64,000 bases of DNA from Hyphomicrobiales bacterium. GTDB taxonomy: Bacteria; Pseudomonadota; Alphaproteobacteria; Rhizobiales; Beijerinckiaceae. Position numbers and translations under genes: made by a program. Location: the NCBI GenBank assembly GCA_900470095.1, contig UBZM01000013.1, forward strand, positions 121,070-185,069, in the 5' to 3' direction. Below are positions 17,510 through 24,680 of this stretch, piece by piece (the stretch's first letter is position 1; each line of letters begins with the position of its first letter). A model generated the notes under the pieces. It searched no databases and was not told the DNA's origin. It saw only the letters and a list, made by a program, of their open reading frames with translations.

Positions 17510-17563
17510 AGCTGTCGATCGCTGCCGCTCGCAGCAAGGCCGTGCAGGCGCTCTGGAGGAGTC

Positions 17564-17579
17564 CTTTGGGGCGCCAAAG
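17564..17579. promoter_or_regulatory. Dyad CTTTGG-N4-CCAAAG
   Basis: Perfect six-base arms with a GGCG spacer, 55 bases past the aminotransferase stop. First of three dyads within 90 bases upstream of the Crp/Fnr-like gene. Confidence 0.35.
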
Positions 17580-17604
17580 TACAATGAATTGGTCGAAACT
17601 GGGT

Positions 17605-17625
17605 CCGATAAATGCAGCTTATCGG
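17605..17625. promoter_or_regulatory. Dyad CCGATAA-N7-TTATCGG
   Basis: Perfect seven-base arms around ATGCAGC. As RNA it could fold into a small hairpin; as DNA it could be an operator. Second of three dyads in front of the Crp/Fnr-like gene. Confidence 0.4.
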
Positions 17626-17633
17626 GGATTTGC

Positions 17634-17651
17634 GGTTAACATAAGTTAACC
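17634..17651. promoter_or_regulatory. Crp/Fnr-like operator GGTTAAC-ATAA-GTTAACC
   Basis: Perfect seven-base arms with a four-base spacer. The core TTAAC-N4-GTTAA has the geometry of Crp/Fnr sites (TTGAC-N4-GTCAA). It sits 36 bases before the ATG of a Crp/Fnr-family gene, which suggests autoregulation. Confidence 0.5.
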
Positions 17652-17686
17652 CGTCGGGCCATCGCGCAGCCTTGGCGGAGGGGGTT

Positions 17687-18460
17687 ATGCATCGCATCCA
17701 GTCGGCCGTAGCGTCGAACCATGTGGGCGCCGCGCGGGAACGCGTGTGGTGCCTGACATGTCCGTTGCGGCAGATTTCTGCGCTCCATGGCGTGTCGGAT
17801 GCGGATGCTACGACCCTGGAAGAGTTCAAGCAGGGACAAAGATTTGCGGAAGCCGCTAGCGTGATCCTGGAACGGGGTGCGCGGCCCGGGCTGTTCACGC
17901 TGTTCTCCGGCTGGGCTGCGGAGTACCGGGCTCTGGGATCCGGCGAGCGTCAACTCGTCGCCATCCTCCTCCCCGGGGATCTCATCGGTCTCGATACGGT
18001 CATGGCGGGCCCGTCCGAGAGCACCATCATTGCCCTTACTCCCGTCATGCTGTGCAGTTTCGCGCCGGCGAGAGTCGACGAGATGTTCCGGCACGAGAGC
18101 TTCATGCGGAGCATCACGCGCGCCGCGGTTGCCGGGCGCCGCCGCCTCGTGGATTCGCTGACCGCGCTCGGTGCGGGGCGGACCTCTCGTGCGCTCGCTC
18201 ATTTCGTCGTGACGCTACACGATCGCCTGCAGATCCGAGGGCTGATGCATGACGGGGGGTTCAAGACCCCACTCGGAAAACGCCATCTGGCGGAGGCCTG
18301 CGGGGTGACCGGGGTCCACCTGCATCGCGTCATGCAATTCCTGCAGGCTGAGCGGGTGATGTCCTTCGCGGCCGGCCAGTTCAGCATTTACGACATGGAG
18401 CGCCTACGCCGTATGGCTGGTCTCTCCGTCAATGGGGCAGAGGCAGAGACCGTCCTCTGA
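17687..18460 (+). CDS. Crp/Fnr-family regulator with an incomplete FNR cysteine set
   Basis: A 257-residue regulator: N-terminal cysteine region, cyclic-nucleotide-binding-like barrel (about 45-150) and a C-terminal winged helix (LGKRHLAEACGVTGVHLHRVMQFLQ). CLTCPLRQIS places Cys22 and Cys25 like FNR Cys20/Cys23, and Cys123 fits FNR Cys122. The position of FNR Cys29 (six after the second cysteine) is Ser31. A normal 4Fe-4S switch is therefore doubtful, though another sensing mode is possible. The ATG at 17687 has GGAGGGGG upstream. A Crp/Fnr-type palindrome lies 36 bases before the start. hemN with its own Fnr-type box is a candidate target. Confidence 0.88.
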   Translation: MHRIQSAVASNHVGAARERVWCLTCPLRQISALHGVSDADATTLEEFKQGQRFAEAASVILERGARPGLFTLFSGWAAEYRALGSGERQLVAILLPGDLIGLDTVMAGPSESTIIALTPVMLCSFAPARVDEMFRHESFMRSITRAAVAGRRRLVDSLTALGAGRTSRALAHFVVTLHDRLQIRGLMHDGGFKTPLGKRHLAEACGVTGVHLHRVMQFLQAERVMSFAAGQFSIYDMERLRRMAGLSVNGAEAETVL

Positions 18461-18654
18461 TGTGGTCTTCACGATTTTTTGTTCGGGAGGTGAGTGAGAA
18501 ATGTAACATTTGTTCAATTCGTCGAATAATTTTCTTTGGCTGGCTTAGAATTGATGTAAAATTTAATACATGGAGAAAGCGGCGGCAGTTCTCCTTTTAG
18601 ACTTATTTTTGGCAAAATTATGGGGCGATGCGGTTTTAATTTAAGGATATTATT
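18461..18654. other. AT-rich intergenic region upstream of the LuxR-type gene
   Basis: Hand count over 18481-18660 gives 63 G/C in 180 bases, about 35%, against well over 60% around it. It contains the palindromes AAATGT-A-ACATTT (18499-18511) and ATGTA-N8-TACAT (18554-18571). It holds no credible gene and is probably the promoter and upstream activating region of the LuxR-type regulator. Confidence 0.6.
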
Positions 18655-19398
18655 ATGATATTCGAAAATATACATGAGAATCTGCCGCTCATGGCCGATC
18701 GGCGGTCTTCCTTGACTCGCTCGGGAGCCGAAGAGATTTCGCGTCTTCGAGAGCAGCCGGCCGCCATCGTCATCATCGAAGCCAGGCAATTGATCCGTGA
18801 TTGCCTGGCTTCATCCTTGCTCTCTCAAAATCGTGACTACGAGGTCGAGACTTTTGCGTCGCTGGCGGAATGGCGCCGCGAACGGTCGAGCCCGCCGCGA
18901 CCGGGAACGGTCGTTCTGCGCTATGTGAGCGGTCCCCGCTGCCGCAAAGAAATCGAGCGGGAGATCGAGGATCTCGCGGGGGATGGGGACGTCTCTCTGG
19001 TCCTCCTTTCGGATACCGAGGACGTCGACGAGATGCTCGAGGCCATCGCGACCGGCGCCAAAGGCTATATCCCGACGACACTCAGTCTCGACGTGGCGCG
19101 CGGCGCGATGAGCCTGGTGCGTTCGGGGGGCGTGTTCATTCCGTCCGGGAGCCTGTTGTCCCGTCGCGCCGGCAAGCCGGGAGACGCTGTCGGGCCACGG
19201 CAGATGTTTACGCCCCGGCAGGCGGCAGTGCTGGAAGCGGTGCAGCATGGAAAGGCGAACAAGGTCATCGCCTATGAACTCGACTTGAAGGAAAGCACCG
19301 TCAAGGTCCATGTCCGCAACGTCATGCGCAAGCTCGGTGCGCATAACAGGACAGAACTCGCGGTCCTGAGTTTCAACTTGCCGGGCTCCGGCCGATAA
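18655..19398 (+). CDS. LuxR-type regulator with degenerate receiver domain
   Basis: A 247-residue protein of response-regulator layout. The C-terminal LuxR/NarL helix-turn-helix is intact (FTPRQAAVLEAVQHGKANK, then LKESTVKVHVRNVMRKLGA) at about residues 187-240. The receiver-like part keeps the fold (AIVIIEARQLIRDCLASSLL ... GAKGYIPTTLS with the conserved lysine), but the acidic pair after the first strand is EA, and the position of the phospho-acceptor Asp reads VVLRYVSG, with no Asp. It is therefore probably not switched by a kinase. AAGGA lies eight bases before the ATG. A 13-base inverted repeat lies inside the coding region at 18778-18812. Confidence 0.85.
   Translation: MIFENIHENLPLMADRRSSLTRSGAEEISRLREQPAAIVIIEARQLIRDCLASSLLSQNRDYEVETFASLAEWRRERSSPPRPGTVVLRYVSGPRCRKEIEREIEDLAGDGDVSLVLLSDTEDVDEMLEAIATGAKGYIPTTLSLDVARGAMSLVRSGGVFIPSGSLLSRRAGKPGDAVGPRQMFTPRQAAVLEAVQHGKANKVIAYELDLKESTVKVHVRNVMRKLGAHNRTELAVLSFNLPGSGR
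18778..18812. repeat. Perfect 13-base inverted repeat inside the LuxR-type gene
   Basis: GAAGCCAGGCAAT and its exact reverse complement are separated by nine bases, at codons 42-53. In mRNA this would be a strong stem-loop close to the start of the gene. Confidence 0.7.
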
Positions 19399-19426
19399 GC
19401 GGGCAGAAGTCACGTGTCCGACAGCT

Positions 19427-19455
19427 GATATCTGCGCCGGCGGGGCGCAGATATC
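19427..19455. terminator. Hairpin between convergent LuxR-type and SelW-like genes
   Basis: Perfect 12-base stem GATATCTGCGCC / GGCGCAGATATC with a five-base loop in the 80-base convergent gap. There is no U-run on either side, but position and stability suit a bidirectional terminator. Confidence 0.6.
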
Positions 19456-19480
19456 GTGAGGCTTGCTCGAGCAGGGCCGC

Positions 19481-19774
19481 TCAGCCGTGGCTCTGGTCGA
19501 GATGGCCAAGGTCGCGGGCGGGGTCGAGGCGATCACGCACACGCTGCTTCAGCGCCTTCACGTCGGGGAAGCCGCCATCGTTCTTGCGGTCCCAGATCAG
19601 CATGTCGTCATAATGGATCTGGAAAGTCCCACCTGTACCTGGCAGGAGCGCGACTTCGCCAAGATCGGGGCCGAAGGTCGACAGCAGTTCCTGGGCCATC
19701 CAGGCCGAGCGCAGCAGCCAGTTGCACTGCGTGCAGTAGGTGATGGCGATGCGGGGGCGCTTCGTGTCCGACAT
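19481..19774 (-). CDS. SelT/SelW/SelH-family (Rdx) protein
   Basis: A 97-residue thioredoxin-like selenoprotein-W relative in its cysteine form. The redox motif CTQC is at residues 14-17 after the first strand (RIAITYC); GGTFQIHYDDMLIWDRK and GFPDVKALKQRVRD are family-typical. The role is presumed cytoplasmic redox chemistry; exact partners are unknown. It is transcribed in the direction of the sox block but ends before the LuxR-type gene, and two hairpins separate it from the cytochrome gene upstream. Confidence 0.88.
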   Translation of the reverse strand: MSDTKRPRIAITYCTQCNWLLRSAWMAQELLSTFGPDLGEVALLPGTGGTFQIHYDDMLIWDRKNDGGFPDVKALKQRVRDRLDPARDLGHLDQSHG

Positions 19775-19867
19775 GGCGGGAGCCTTGGCTTGCGAGCAGA
19801 GAATCCGTTCCGGGCTCGGAACGCTTGCGAGCGCTCATGCCAAAATACGCCTGGCGGAACAAGCAAC

Positions 19868-19928
19868 GCGACGACAGGGCTGATCCCGTCGTCGCGCAGG
19901 CGTGAGCCAGCCTGGTCGAGGCTGGCTC
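19868..19928 (-). terminator. Two hairpins after the cytochrome c gene
   Basis: GAGCCAGCCT / AGGCTGGCTC (19904-19928, perfect ten-base stem, five-base loop) starts five bases past the cytochrome stop. A second stem GCGACGAC / GTCGTCGC with an inner GGG / CCC and one bulged base spans 19868-19895. Together they probably end the leftward sox transcript. Confidence 0.65.
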
Positions 19929-19932
19929 CGGC

Positions 19933-20322
19933 TCACATCTTCTTGCCGTCCTTGTCGTACTGCTTGAGGAAGGCGGTGAGATCCTTGATCTCCTGTTCGT
20001 TCTTGATGCCGGCGAAGACCATCTTGGTGCCGGGGATCTTGGCCCGCGGATCCTTGATGTACTCGGCAAAGACGGTCTCGTCCCAGGTGATGCCGGAGTT
20101 CTTGTTGGCGTTGGAGTAGCTGTAGCCCTCGACGGAACCGGAATGCCGACCGAAGAGACCGTTCAGGACGGGCCCCACCGTGTTCTTGGCGCTTTCGCCG
20201 AGCTGGTGGCAGGCGCGGCACTTGTTCCAGGAGCGCTCGCCGGCGGCGACGTCCTGGGCTTGGGCTGAGTTCCCGAAGATCGCAGCAGCGATCAGGATCG
20301 TGGCGCAGGCAATCGCTTTCAT
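19933..20322 (-). CDS. Class I cytochrome c (c2/c550 type), periplasmic
   Basis: A 129-residue protein with signal peptide MKAIACATILIAAAIF ... AQAQ. The heme motif is CRACH (Cys35, Cys38, His39), and the distal Met is in PGTKMVFAG, as in cytochromes c2/c550. It probably accepts electrons from the Sox enzymes and passes them to the terminal oxidase. The ATG at 20322 is favoured over 20325 because AAGGA is then six bases away. It follows soxF on the same strand with an 82-base gap. Confidence 0.9.
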   Translation of the reverse strand: MKAIACATILIAAAIFGNSAQAQDVAAGERSWNKCRACHQLGESAKNTVGPVLNGLFGRHSGSVEGYSYSNANKNSGITWDETVFAEYIKDPRAKIPGTKMVFAGIKNEQEIKDLTAFLKQYDKDGKKM

Positions 20323-20404
20323 CATGGTTCCTTCATCGGCAAGCAGGCCGCGCGGATTCGCGCGGCGGAGAATTCAGAATGCTTCTAATCGGCGCCTGCG
20401 CCAA

Positions 20405-21682
20405 TCATGTGAACATGTCGGCGGTGATGCCGGCATACCAGCCGATGTTCTCGGCCTGGGTCTGCTTGCGCAGTTCGTCGCTCTCGTCGGGCTGCGAGAC
20501 AAAGGTCTCAACAGCGGCGATTTTGCCGTCTTTCGGCTCATATCGACCGCCAACCTTGATGGCGTCGTCGGTGTCAACCAGGCTCCAGCAGGTGTTGACG
20601 TAGCGCGGCGGGAAGGTGCGCGACCCGGACAATTCGCCGCGGATGACCATGGCTGCGACCTTGGCCTGGCTGTTGGCCGAGAAGGCGGATTTCGGCATGT
20701 CGCCCGCGATGCAGGCATCGCCGAGGACAAAGATGGCGGGATCGGCTGCCGACTTCATCGTGGCGGGATCGATGGCGCAATAGCCGCCGGCCGGCGCAAG
20801 TCCGGCCTCGCGCGCGATCGCGCCCGCCATCTGGGCCGGGATGACATTGACGAAGGCACAGTTCTTGTAGGTTTCGAAGCCGGTTACCACGGTGTTGGTC
20901 TTGGGATCGACCGACTTGATGCCGTCATGCACCTTGGGGCCGAGCCACTCGATCATCGTGCCGTAGCGTTTCTCCCAGTCGGGCTGGAAGACGCCCTGCT
21001 TGGAGAAACTCTCCTTCGGATCGAGGATGACGATCTTCGCCTGCTTGCGCCCGGTCTGCATCAGGACATGGGCGAACATCGAGGCACGCTCATAGGGACC
21101 TGGCGGGCAGCGATAGGGATTGGGCGGGGTGATCATCACGATCAGGCCGCCATCGGGCACCGCGTCGAGCCGCTCCTTGATCAGCTGCGTCTGGCGGCCA
21201 GGCTTCCAGCCATGCGGCATGGCTTCCTCGGCCTCCTTCGACCAGCCGGGGACGGAATCATATTTGAGGTCGATCCCGGGAGAGAGCACGAGCCGGTCAT
21301 AGGGCAGGCGCTCGCCGGTGGAGAGCACGACCTCCTTCTTGTCGCGGTCGATCGCGGTGGCGCGGGCGCGCGCAAGTGTGATGCTGTTGTTCTTCGTCAG
21401 CGCGTCATAGCCATGGACGAGTTCGTCATAGCTCTTGAACCCGCCGATAAAGAGGTTGGAGTGAAAGCAGGTCTGGTAGCGCTCGTTCTCCTCGACCAGC
21501 GTCACCGCAATGGCGCCATTGCTGTCCTTGGCGATGTAGCGGGCTGCGGTCGCACCGCCCGCGCCACCACCGACGACGACGACGCGCGGCTTCGCCTGGC
21601 CGAGCACTGCGGGGGCGCCAAGGGTCGTCGCTCCGGAGAGCGCCAGCCCGGACAGAACCAATGAACGGCGATCGATCAGCAT
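20405..21682 (-). CDS. soxF: Sulfide dehydrogenase flavoprotein SoxF (FccB family)
   Basis: A 425-residue flavoprotein of the flavocytochrome c sulfide dehydrogenase family, oxidising sulfide or reactivating the Sox system in the periplasm. The Tat-like leader contains DRRSLVLSGLAL. The FAD loop GGGAGG is at residues 38-43. Cys72 in RYQTCFHSN fits the cysteine that holds FAD covalently in FccB, and GGYCAIDP carries a further conserved cysteine. GGAGAGAGAG precedes the ATG. Upstream are the DsrE-like gene and a small monoheme cytochrome, which could be its electron partner in place of a diheme SoxE. Confidence 0.92.
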   Translation of the reverse strand: MLIDRRSLVLSGLALSGATTLGAPAVLGQAKPRVVVVGGGAGGATAARYIAKDSNGAIAVTLVEENERYQTCFHSNLFIGGFKSYDELVHGYDALTKNNSITLARARATAIDRDKKEVVLSTGERLPYDRLVLSPGIDLKYDSVPGWSKEAEEAMPHGWKPGRQTQLIKERLDAVPDGGLIVMITPPNPYRCPPGPYERASMFAHVLMQTGRKQAKIVILDPKESFSKQGVFQPDWEKRYGTMIEWLGPKVHDGIKSVDPKTNTVVTGFETYKNCAFVNVIPAQMAGAIAREAGLAPAGGYCAIDPATMKSAADPAIFVLGDACIAGDMPKSAFSANSQAKVAAMVIRGELSGSRTFPPRYVNTCWSLVDTDDAIKVGGRYEPKDGKIAAVETFVSQPDESDELRKQTQAENIGWYAGITADMFT

Positions 21683-21745
21683 CTCTCTCTCCCCATTATC
21701 GTCAGTGAACCCGGTGGTCCTGATCCCGGCAGGCCTTCTGCGGGC

Positions 21746-22270
21746 CTATCCAACCTTCATGTAGCCAAAGCCCTTGGCCTGAAGCGCAGCCACGGCTGCC
21801 ACTCCCGACGGCACGAAGCTAATAAACGCGGCATCGCGAGCCTTGGCCTTGTCGAGCTTCAGCCGATCGAAGGTGATCTCGCAGAGATGAACCTTGAGAC
21901 CGTTCTTTGCGACATCCTCGATCCGCTCGAAAATCTTCGGCACCATGGCCTCGTCGCGCCAGCTGGTGTCGGTGAGGTCGTTCAGGAAGAACTTCACGCC
22001 CTGTCCATGCGCGACGACAACCAACTGCAGGGCGAACGGATCGGCGCCATAGGCAGAATAATGGTTTGCGATGTTGGTCAGCATCTGAACGAAGCGCTGC
22101 GGTTCGCCGAAATCACAATGATAGACACAGGCGACATCGGCTTCCTTCTGGAGGTCCGTGAGCTTGAGGTCACGCGGCGCAGCCCGTGCTGGTGTTGCTG
22201 CGGCGGCAAGGCCGGAGGCCGCTGCGAGAAGCATGCTGCGACGAGTGGCGTCCGCTAATGAATGTGACAT
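21746..22270 (-). CDS. Exported DsrE-family protein in the sox cluster
   Basis: 174 residues. A Tat-like leader (TRRSMLLAAASGLAAAATPARA) directs it to the periplasm. The rest is a DsrE/YchN-like fold: VACVYHCDFGEPQR, LQLVVVAHGQGVKFFL, and a conserved cysteine in VHLCEITFDRL, the likely sulfur-carrying residue. DsrE-like proteins bind and transfer persulfide sulfur. GGGAGGG precedes the ATG. The position between the monoheme cytochrome and soxF suggests a role in handling sulfane sulfur during thiosulfate or sulfide oxidation. This is an inference; it is not one of the classical lettered sox genes. Confidence 0.85.
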   Translation of the reverse strand: MSHSLADATRRSMLLAAASGLAAAATPARAAPRDLKLTDLQKEADVACVYHCDFGEPQRFVQMLTNIANHYSAYGADPFALQLVVVAHGQGVKFFLNDLTDTSWRDEAMVPKIFERIEDVAKNGLKVHLCEITFDRLKLDKAKARDAAFISFVPSGVAAVAALQAKGFGYMKVG

Positions 22271-22303
22271 TTGGCCCTCCCTCGGGTTTCGCCGGCTTCC
22301 GGT

Positions 22304-22654
22304 CTATGGAGCTGGTTTGAGGCTGCCGTAATAGCTTGCCAGCGCCTCGACCTCTTCCTGGCTCAGGCGCCCGGCGATGGTGCGCATCACCTGGTTCTCC
22401 CGCTGCCTGTCCTTGTAGCTGTTCATCAGCGCGATGAACTGGTCGATGGGGATGCCGACGATGGCAGGAATTCCTCCATCATGGCGCCCGCTGGTCTGGT
22501 GGCAGGCGGTGCATTCGGACGAAAGATACTCGCCGAGCGCGCGATCACCGGCCGCCCGTGCGCATGACATCGCGGGGATCAGCGCCGCAAACCCGACCAG
22601 CGCGGCCAGGGCCGCCCGGGATGCGCACTCCGCGATGGCGCGGCCTGTCCCCAT
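22304..22654 (-). CDS. Small monoheme cytochrome c, probable partner of SoxF
   Basis: A 116-residue exported cytochrome with a single CTACH heme site and a C-terminal ALASYYGSLKP, a segment that resembles cytochrome c4/FccA small subunits. The signal peptide covers about the first 35 residues. The start overlaps the soxD stop as TGATG, showing translational coupling. In Paracoccus the corresponding place holds the diheme SoxE; here the protein is half that size with one heme. The electron route SoxF to this protein to cytochrome c is an inference from position. Confidence 0.85.
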   Translation of the reverse strand: MGTGRAIAECASRAALAALVGFAALIPAMSCARAAGDRALGEYLSSECTACHQTSGRHDGGIPAIVGIPIDQFIALMNSYKDRQRENQVMRTIAGRLSQEEVEALASYYGSLKPAP

Positions 22655-23379
22655 CAATCCACCTTGGGGGCGGTCTTGGAATCGGGCGTCACATCGAGCA
22701 CGGCGGCCCGCCCGGTGATCTTCACCTCGGCCTTGCAGTCCTTCATGCAGGGCTCCTTGCCCCAGAACGCCTTCTCGGTGGTTTCGCGGTCATCGTCATA
22801 GAAGGTCGACGCGTTCGGCAGTTTGACACTGGTGAAATTCTTATCAGACAGTTCGAACTCCTCGTCCTTCACGATGTCGTTGAGGTAGAGCAGATAGGCT
22901 GTCAGGCCGTAGATTTCGTCCGGTGAGAGCGACTGCGCATTGCCATAGGGCATGGCGCGGCGGATGTAGTCGTAGACGGTGGAGAGATCAGGCCAGAACG
23001 AACCGATCGTCTTCTCGGGACGGTCCGAGGTCAGGCTGCCCTGGCCGCCTGCCAGCACGGGCCAGCGGCCATTGCCCTGTCCGAACTCGCCATGGCAGCT
23101 CGCGCATTGCGTCTGGAAGATTTCGTCGCCCTGCTTCACCGTGCCCTTGCCGGGCGGCAGGCCCATGCCGTCCGGCCGCACGTCGATGTCCCAGGCCTTG
23201 ATCTCTTCCGGCAGCGCCGGGCGGCCGAGATTGAGTTTCGCGTGCGCGGGCTGACTGGCCGCATGCGGCACCGGCTTGGGCTGGGCCTGCTTCTGAGGCT
23301 GCGCGATCAACGGGCCGGCTGCGACGACGGCGAGCGCCGCGAAACCCGCAAGCAGGGCGAGCTTAGGCGATCTCGACAT
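22654..23379 (-). CDS. soxD: Sulfane dehydrogenase cytochrome subunit SoxD
   Basis: A 241-residue exported c-type cytochrome, the electron-transfer subunit of the SoxCD sulfane dehydrogenase that oxidises the outer sulfur on SoxY. One heme motif is visible, CASCH (Cys92, Cys95, His96), in TQCASCHGEFGQGNGRW; PDLSTVYDYIRRAMPYG and DEIYGLTAYLLYLNDIV are SoxD hallmarks. The C-terminal part has EPCMKDCK without a heme motif, so the second heme known from Paracoccus SoxD is absent. The ATG at 23379 overlaps the end of soxC by 17 bases and has GGGGAGA upstream; an in-frame ATG five codons earlier is possible. Confidence 0.93.
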   Translation of the reverse strand: MSRSPKLALLAGFAALAVVAAGPLIAQPQKQAQPKPVPHAASQPAHAKLNLGRPALPEEIKAWDIDVRPDGMGLPPGKGTVKQGDEIFQTQCASCHGEFGQGNGRWPVLAGGQGSLTSDRPEKTIGSFWPDLSTVYDYIRRAMPYGNAQSLSPDEIYGLTAYLLYLNDIVKDEEFELSDKNFTSVKLPNASTFYDDDRETTEKAFWGKEPCMKDCKAEVKITGRAAVLDVTPDSKTAPKVD

Positions 23380-24634
23380 TCTCGGTCTCCCCATTCGCCC
23401 GGACGAGCCAGGTCTGAATGCCGTTATTGTGGTAGATGGAATTGACGCCGCGCACCTTGCGCAGCTCGTCCTTGGTTGGCTGGACATAGCCGGTGGAATC
23501 CATGGCGCGGGACTGGATCAGCAGTTCCTGGCCGGCCCAGTCGAAATCGACATAGAAGCGGGTCAGCGACTTATCGAGAACGGGGCCGTCGATGCGGGCA
23601 CTCTGCCAGTTCTTGCCGCCGTCGAGCGTGACGTCGACGCGCTTGATCGTGCCGCGTCCCGACCAGGCCAGCCCGGACAGCACATTGCGCCCCTTGTGCT
23701 TCAGCGGCGCCTGCGGCGAGGGATTGGTCACCACGGATTTGGCGTCCATGATGAAGGTGAAGCGCCGCGAGCGGCCATCCGCCAGCAGGTCGGTGTATTT
23801 CGAGGTTTCCTCGCGTGCCATCCAGGGTTTGTCGCCGACTTCGATGCGGCGCAGCCACTTGACCCAGAGATTGCCTTCCCAGCCAGGGATGACTGCGCGC
23901 AGCGGATAGCCCTGCTCGGGCCGCAGCGCCTCGCCATTCATGGCGAAGGCGATGAGCACGTCGCCCAGCGCCTTCTCGAGCGGGAGCGAGCGGTTCATGC
24001 CGGAGGAATCCGCACCTTCCAGCATCAGCCATTTGGCGGTCGGCTTCACACCCGCTTCTTCGAGCAGGGCCTTCAGCGGCACGCCCGTATACATGACGTT
24101 ATGGACCATGCCGTGGGTGAACTGGCAGCCGTTGAGCTGCGCGCCGCGCCATTCCATGCCGGAATTGGCGGCGCATTCGAGGAAGTAGACACGGTTCTGC
24201 CGCGGCATGCGCCGGATGTCTTCCATGGTGAAGACCAGCGGCTTCTCGACCAGGCCGTGGATCATCAGGCGGTGATTGGCTGGCTCGATATCGGCGATGC
24301 CGCCGTGATGGCGCTCGAAGCACAGGCCGGACGGCGTGATGATGCCATCGAGTTCATGCAGCGGCGTGAAATTGACCGAGGATTCCGGGGATGCCGTCAG
24401 CCAGGAGACGTCCCGGCGCATGACATGTTTCTCGTGGCGCGAGGGCATTCCGTAGGGCCGCTTGTCGACGCCTTCGCCGAGATAGCGGTTCCAGTCCTGG
24501 ACTTCGGTGATCAGCGGGTCGGGAGCCCCGGCGCGGGCACCGCTGGCCGAGGCGGCCAGCCCCGCGCCAGCCATTCCGGCCGCGCCGAGGAAGCGGCGCC
24601 TGCTCAGGCTTTCGCGGTTGCGGGGGGAGGTCAT
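23363..24634 (-). CDS. soxC: Sulfane dehydrogenase molybdenum subunit SoxC
   Basis: A 423-residue sulfite-oxidase-family molybdoenzyme. The Tat signal SLSRRRFLGAAGMAGAG is clear (residues 9-25), so it is exported folded with cofactor. The Mo-coordinating cysteine is Cys154 in FLECAANSG. GCQFTHGMVHN and GYPLRAVIPGWEGNLWVKWL are SoxC/sulfite oxidase motifs, and the C-terminal dimerisation domain is present. It works with SoxD to remove six electrons from the sulfane sulfur, and its presence means thiosulfate can go to sulfate without stored sulfur. Confidence 0.96.
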   Translation of the reverse strand: MTSPRNRESLSRRRFLGAAGMAGAGLAASASGARAGAPDPLITEVQDWNRYLGEGVDKRPYGMPSRHEKHVMRRDVSWLTASPESSVNFTPLHELDGIITPSGLCFERHHGGIADIEPANHRLMIHGLVEKPLVFTMEDIRRMPRQNRVYFLECAANSGMEWRGAQLNGCQFTHGMVHNVMYTGVPLKALLEEAGVKPTAKWLMLEGADSSGMNRSLPLEKALGDVLIAFAMNGEALRPEQGYPLRAVIPGWEGNLWVKWLRRIEVGDKPWMAREETSKYTDLLADGRSRRFTFIMDAKSVVTNPSPQAPLKHKGRNVLSGLAWSGRGTIKRVDVTLDGGKNWQSARIDGPVLDKSLTRFYVDFDWAGQELLIQSRAMDSTGYVQPTKDELRKVRGVNSIYHNNGIQTWLVRANGETENVEIA

Positions 24635-24680
24635 GGCGGCAGATTCCTCTGGATTGGGAGGGTTCAGGGAGGACGGCGGG

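Noticed and set aside
18514..18789. 91-codon leftward frame in the AT-rich region
   Set aside because: It overlaps the LuxR-type start and shows no motif or ribosome-binding site; Lys/Ile/Asn content only reflects AT richness.
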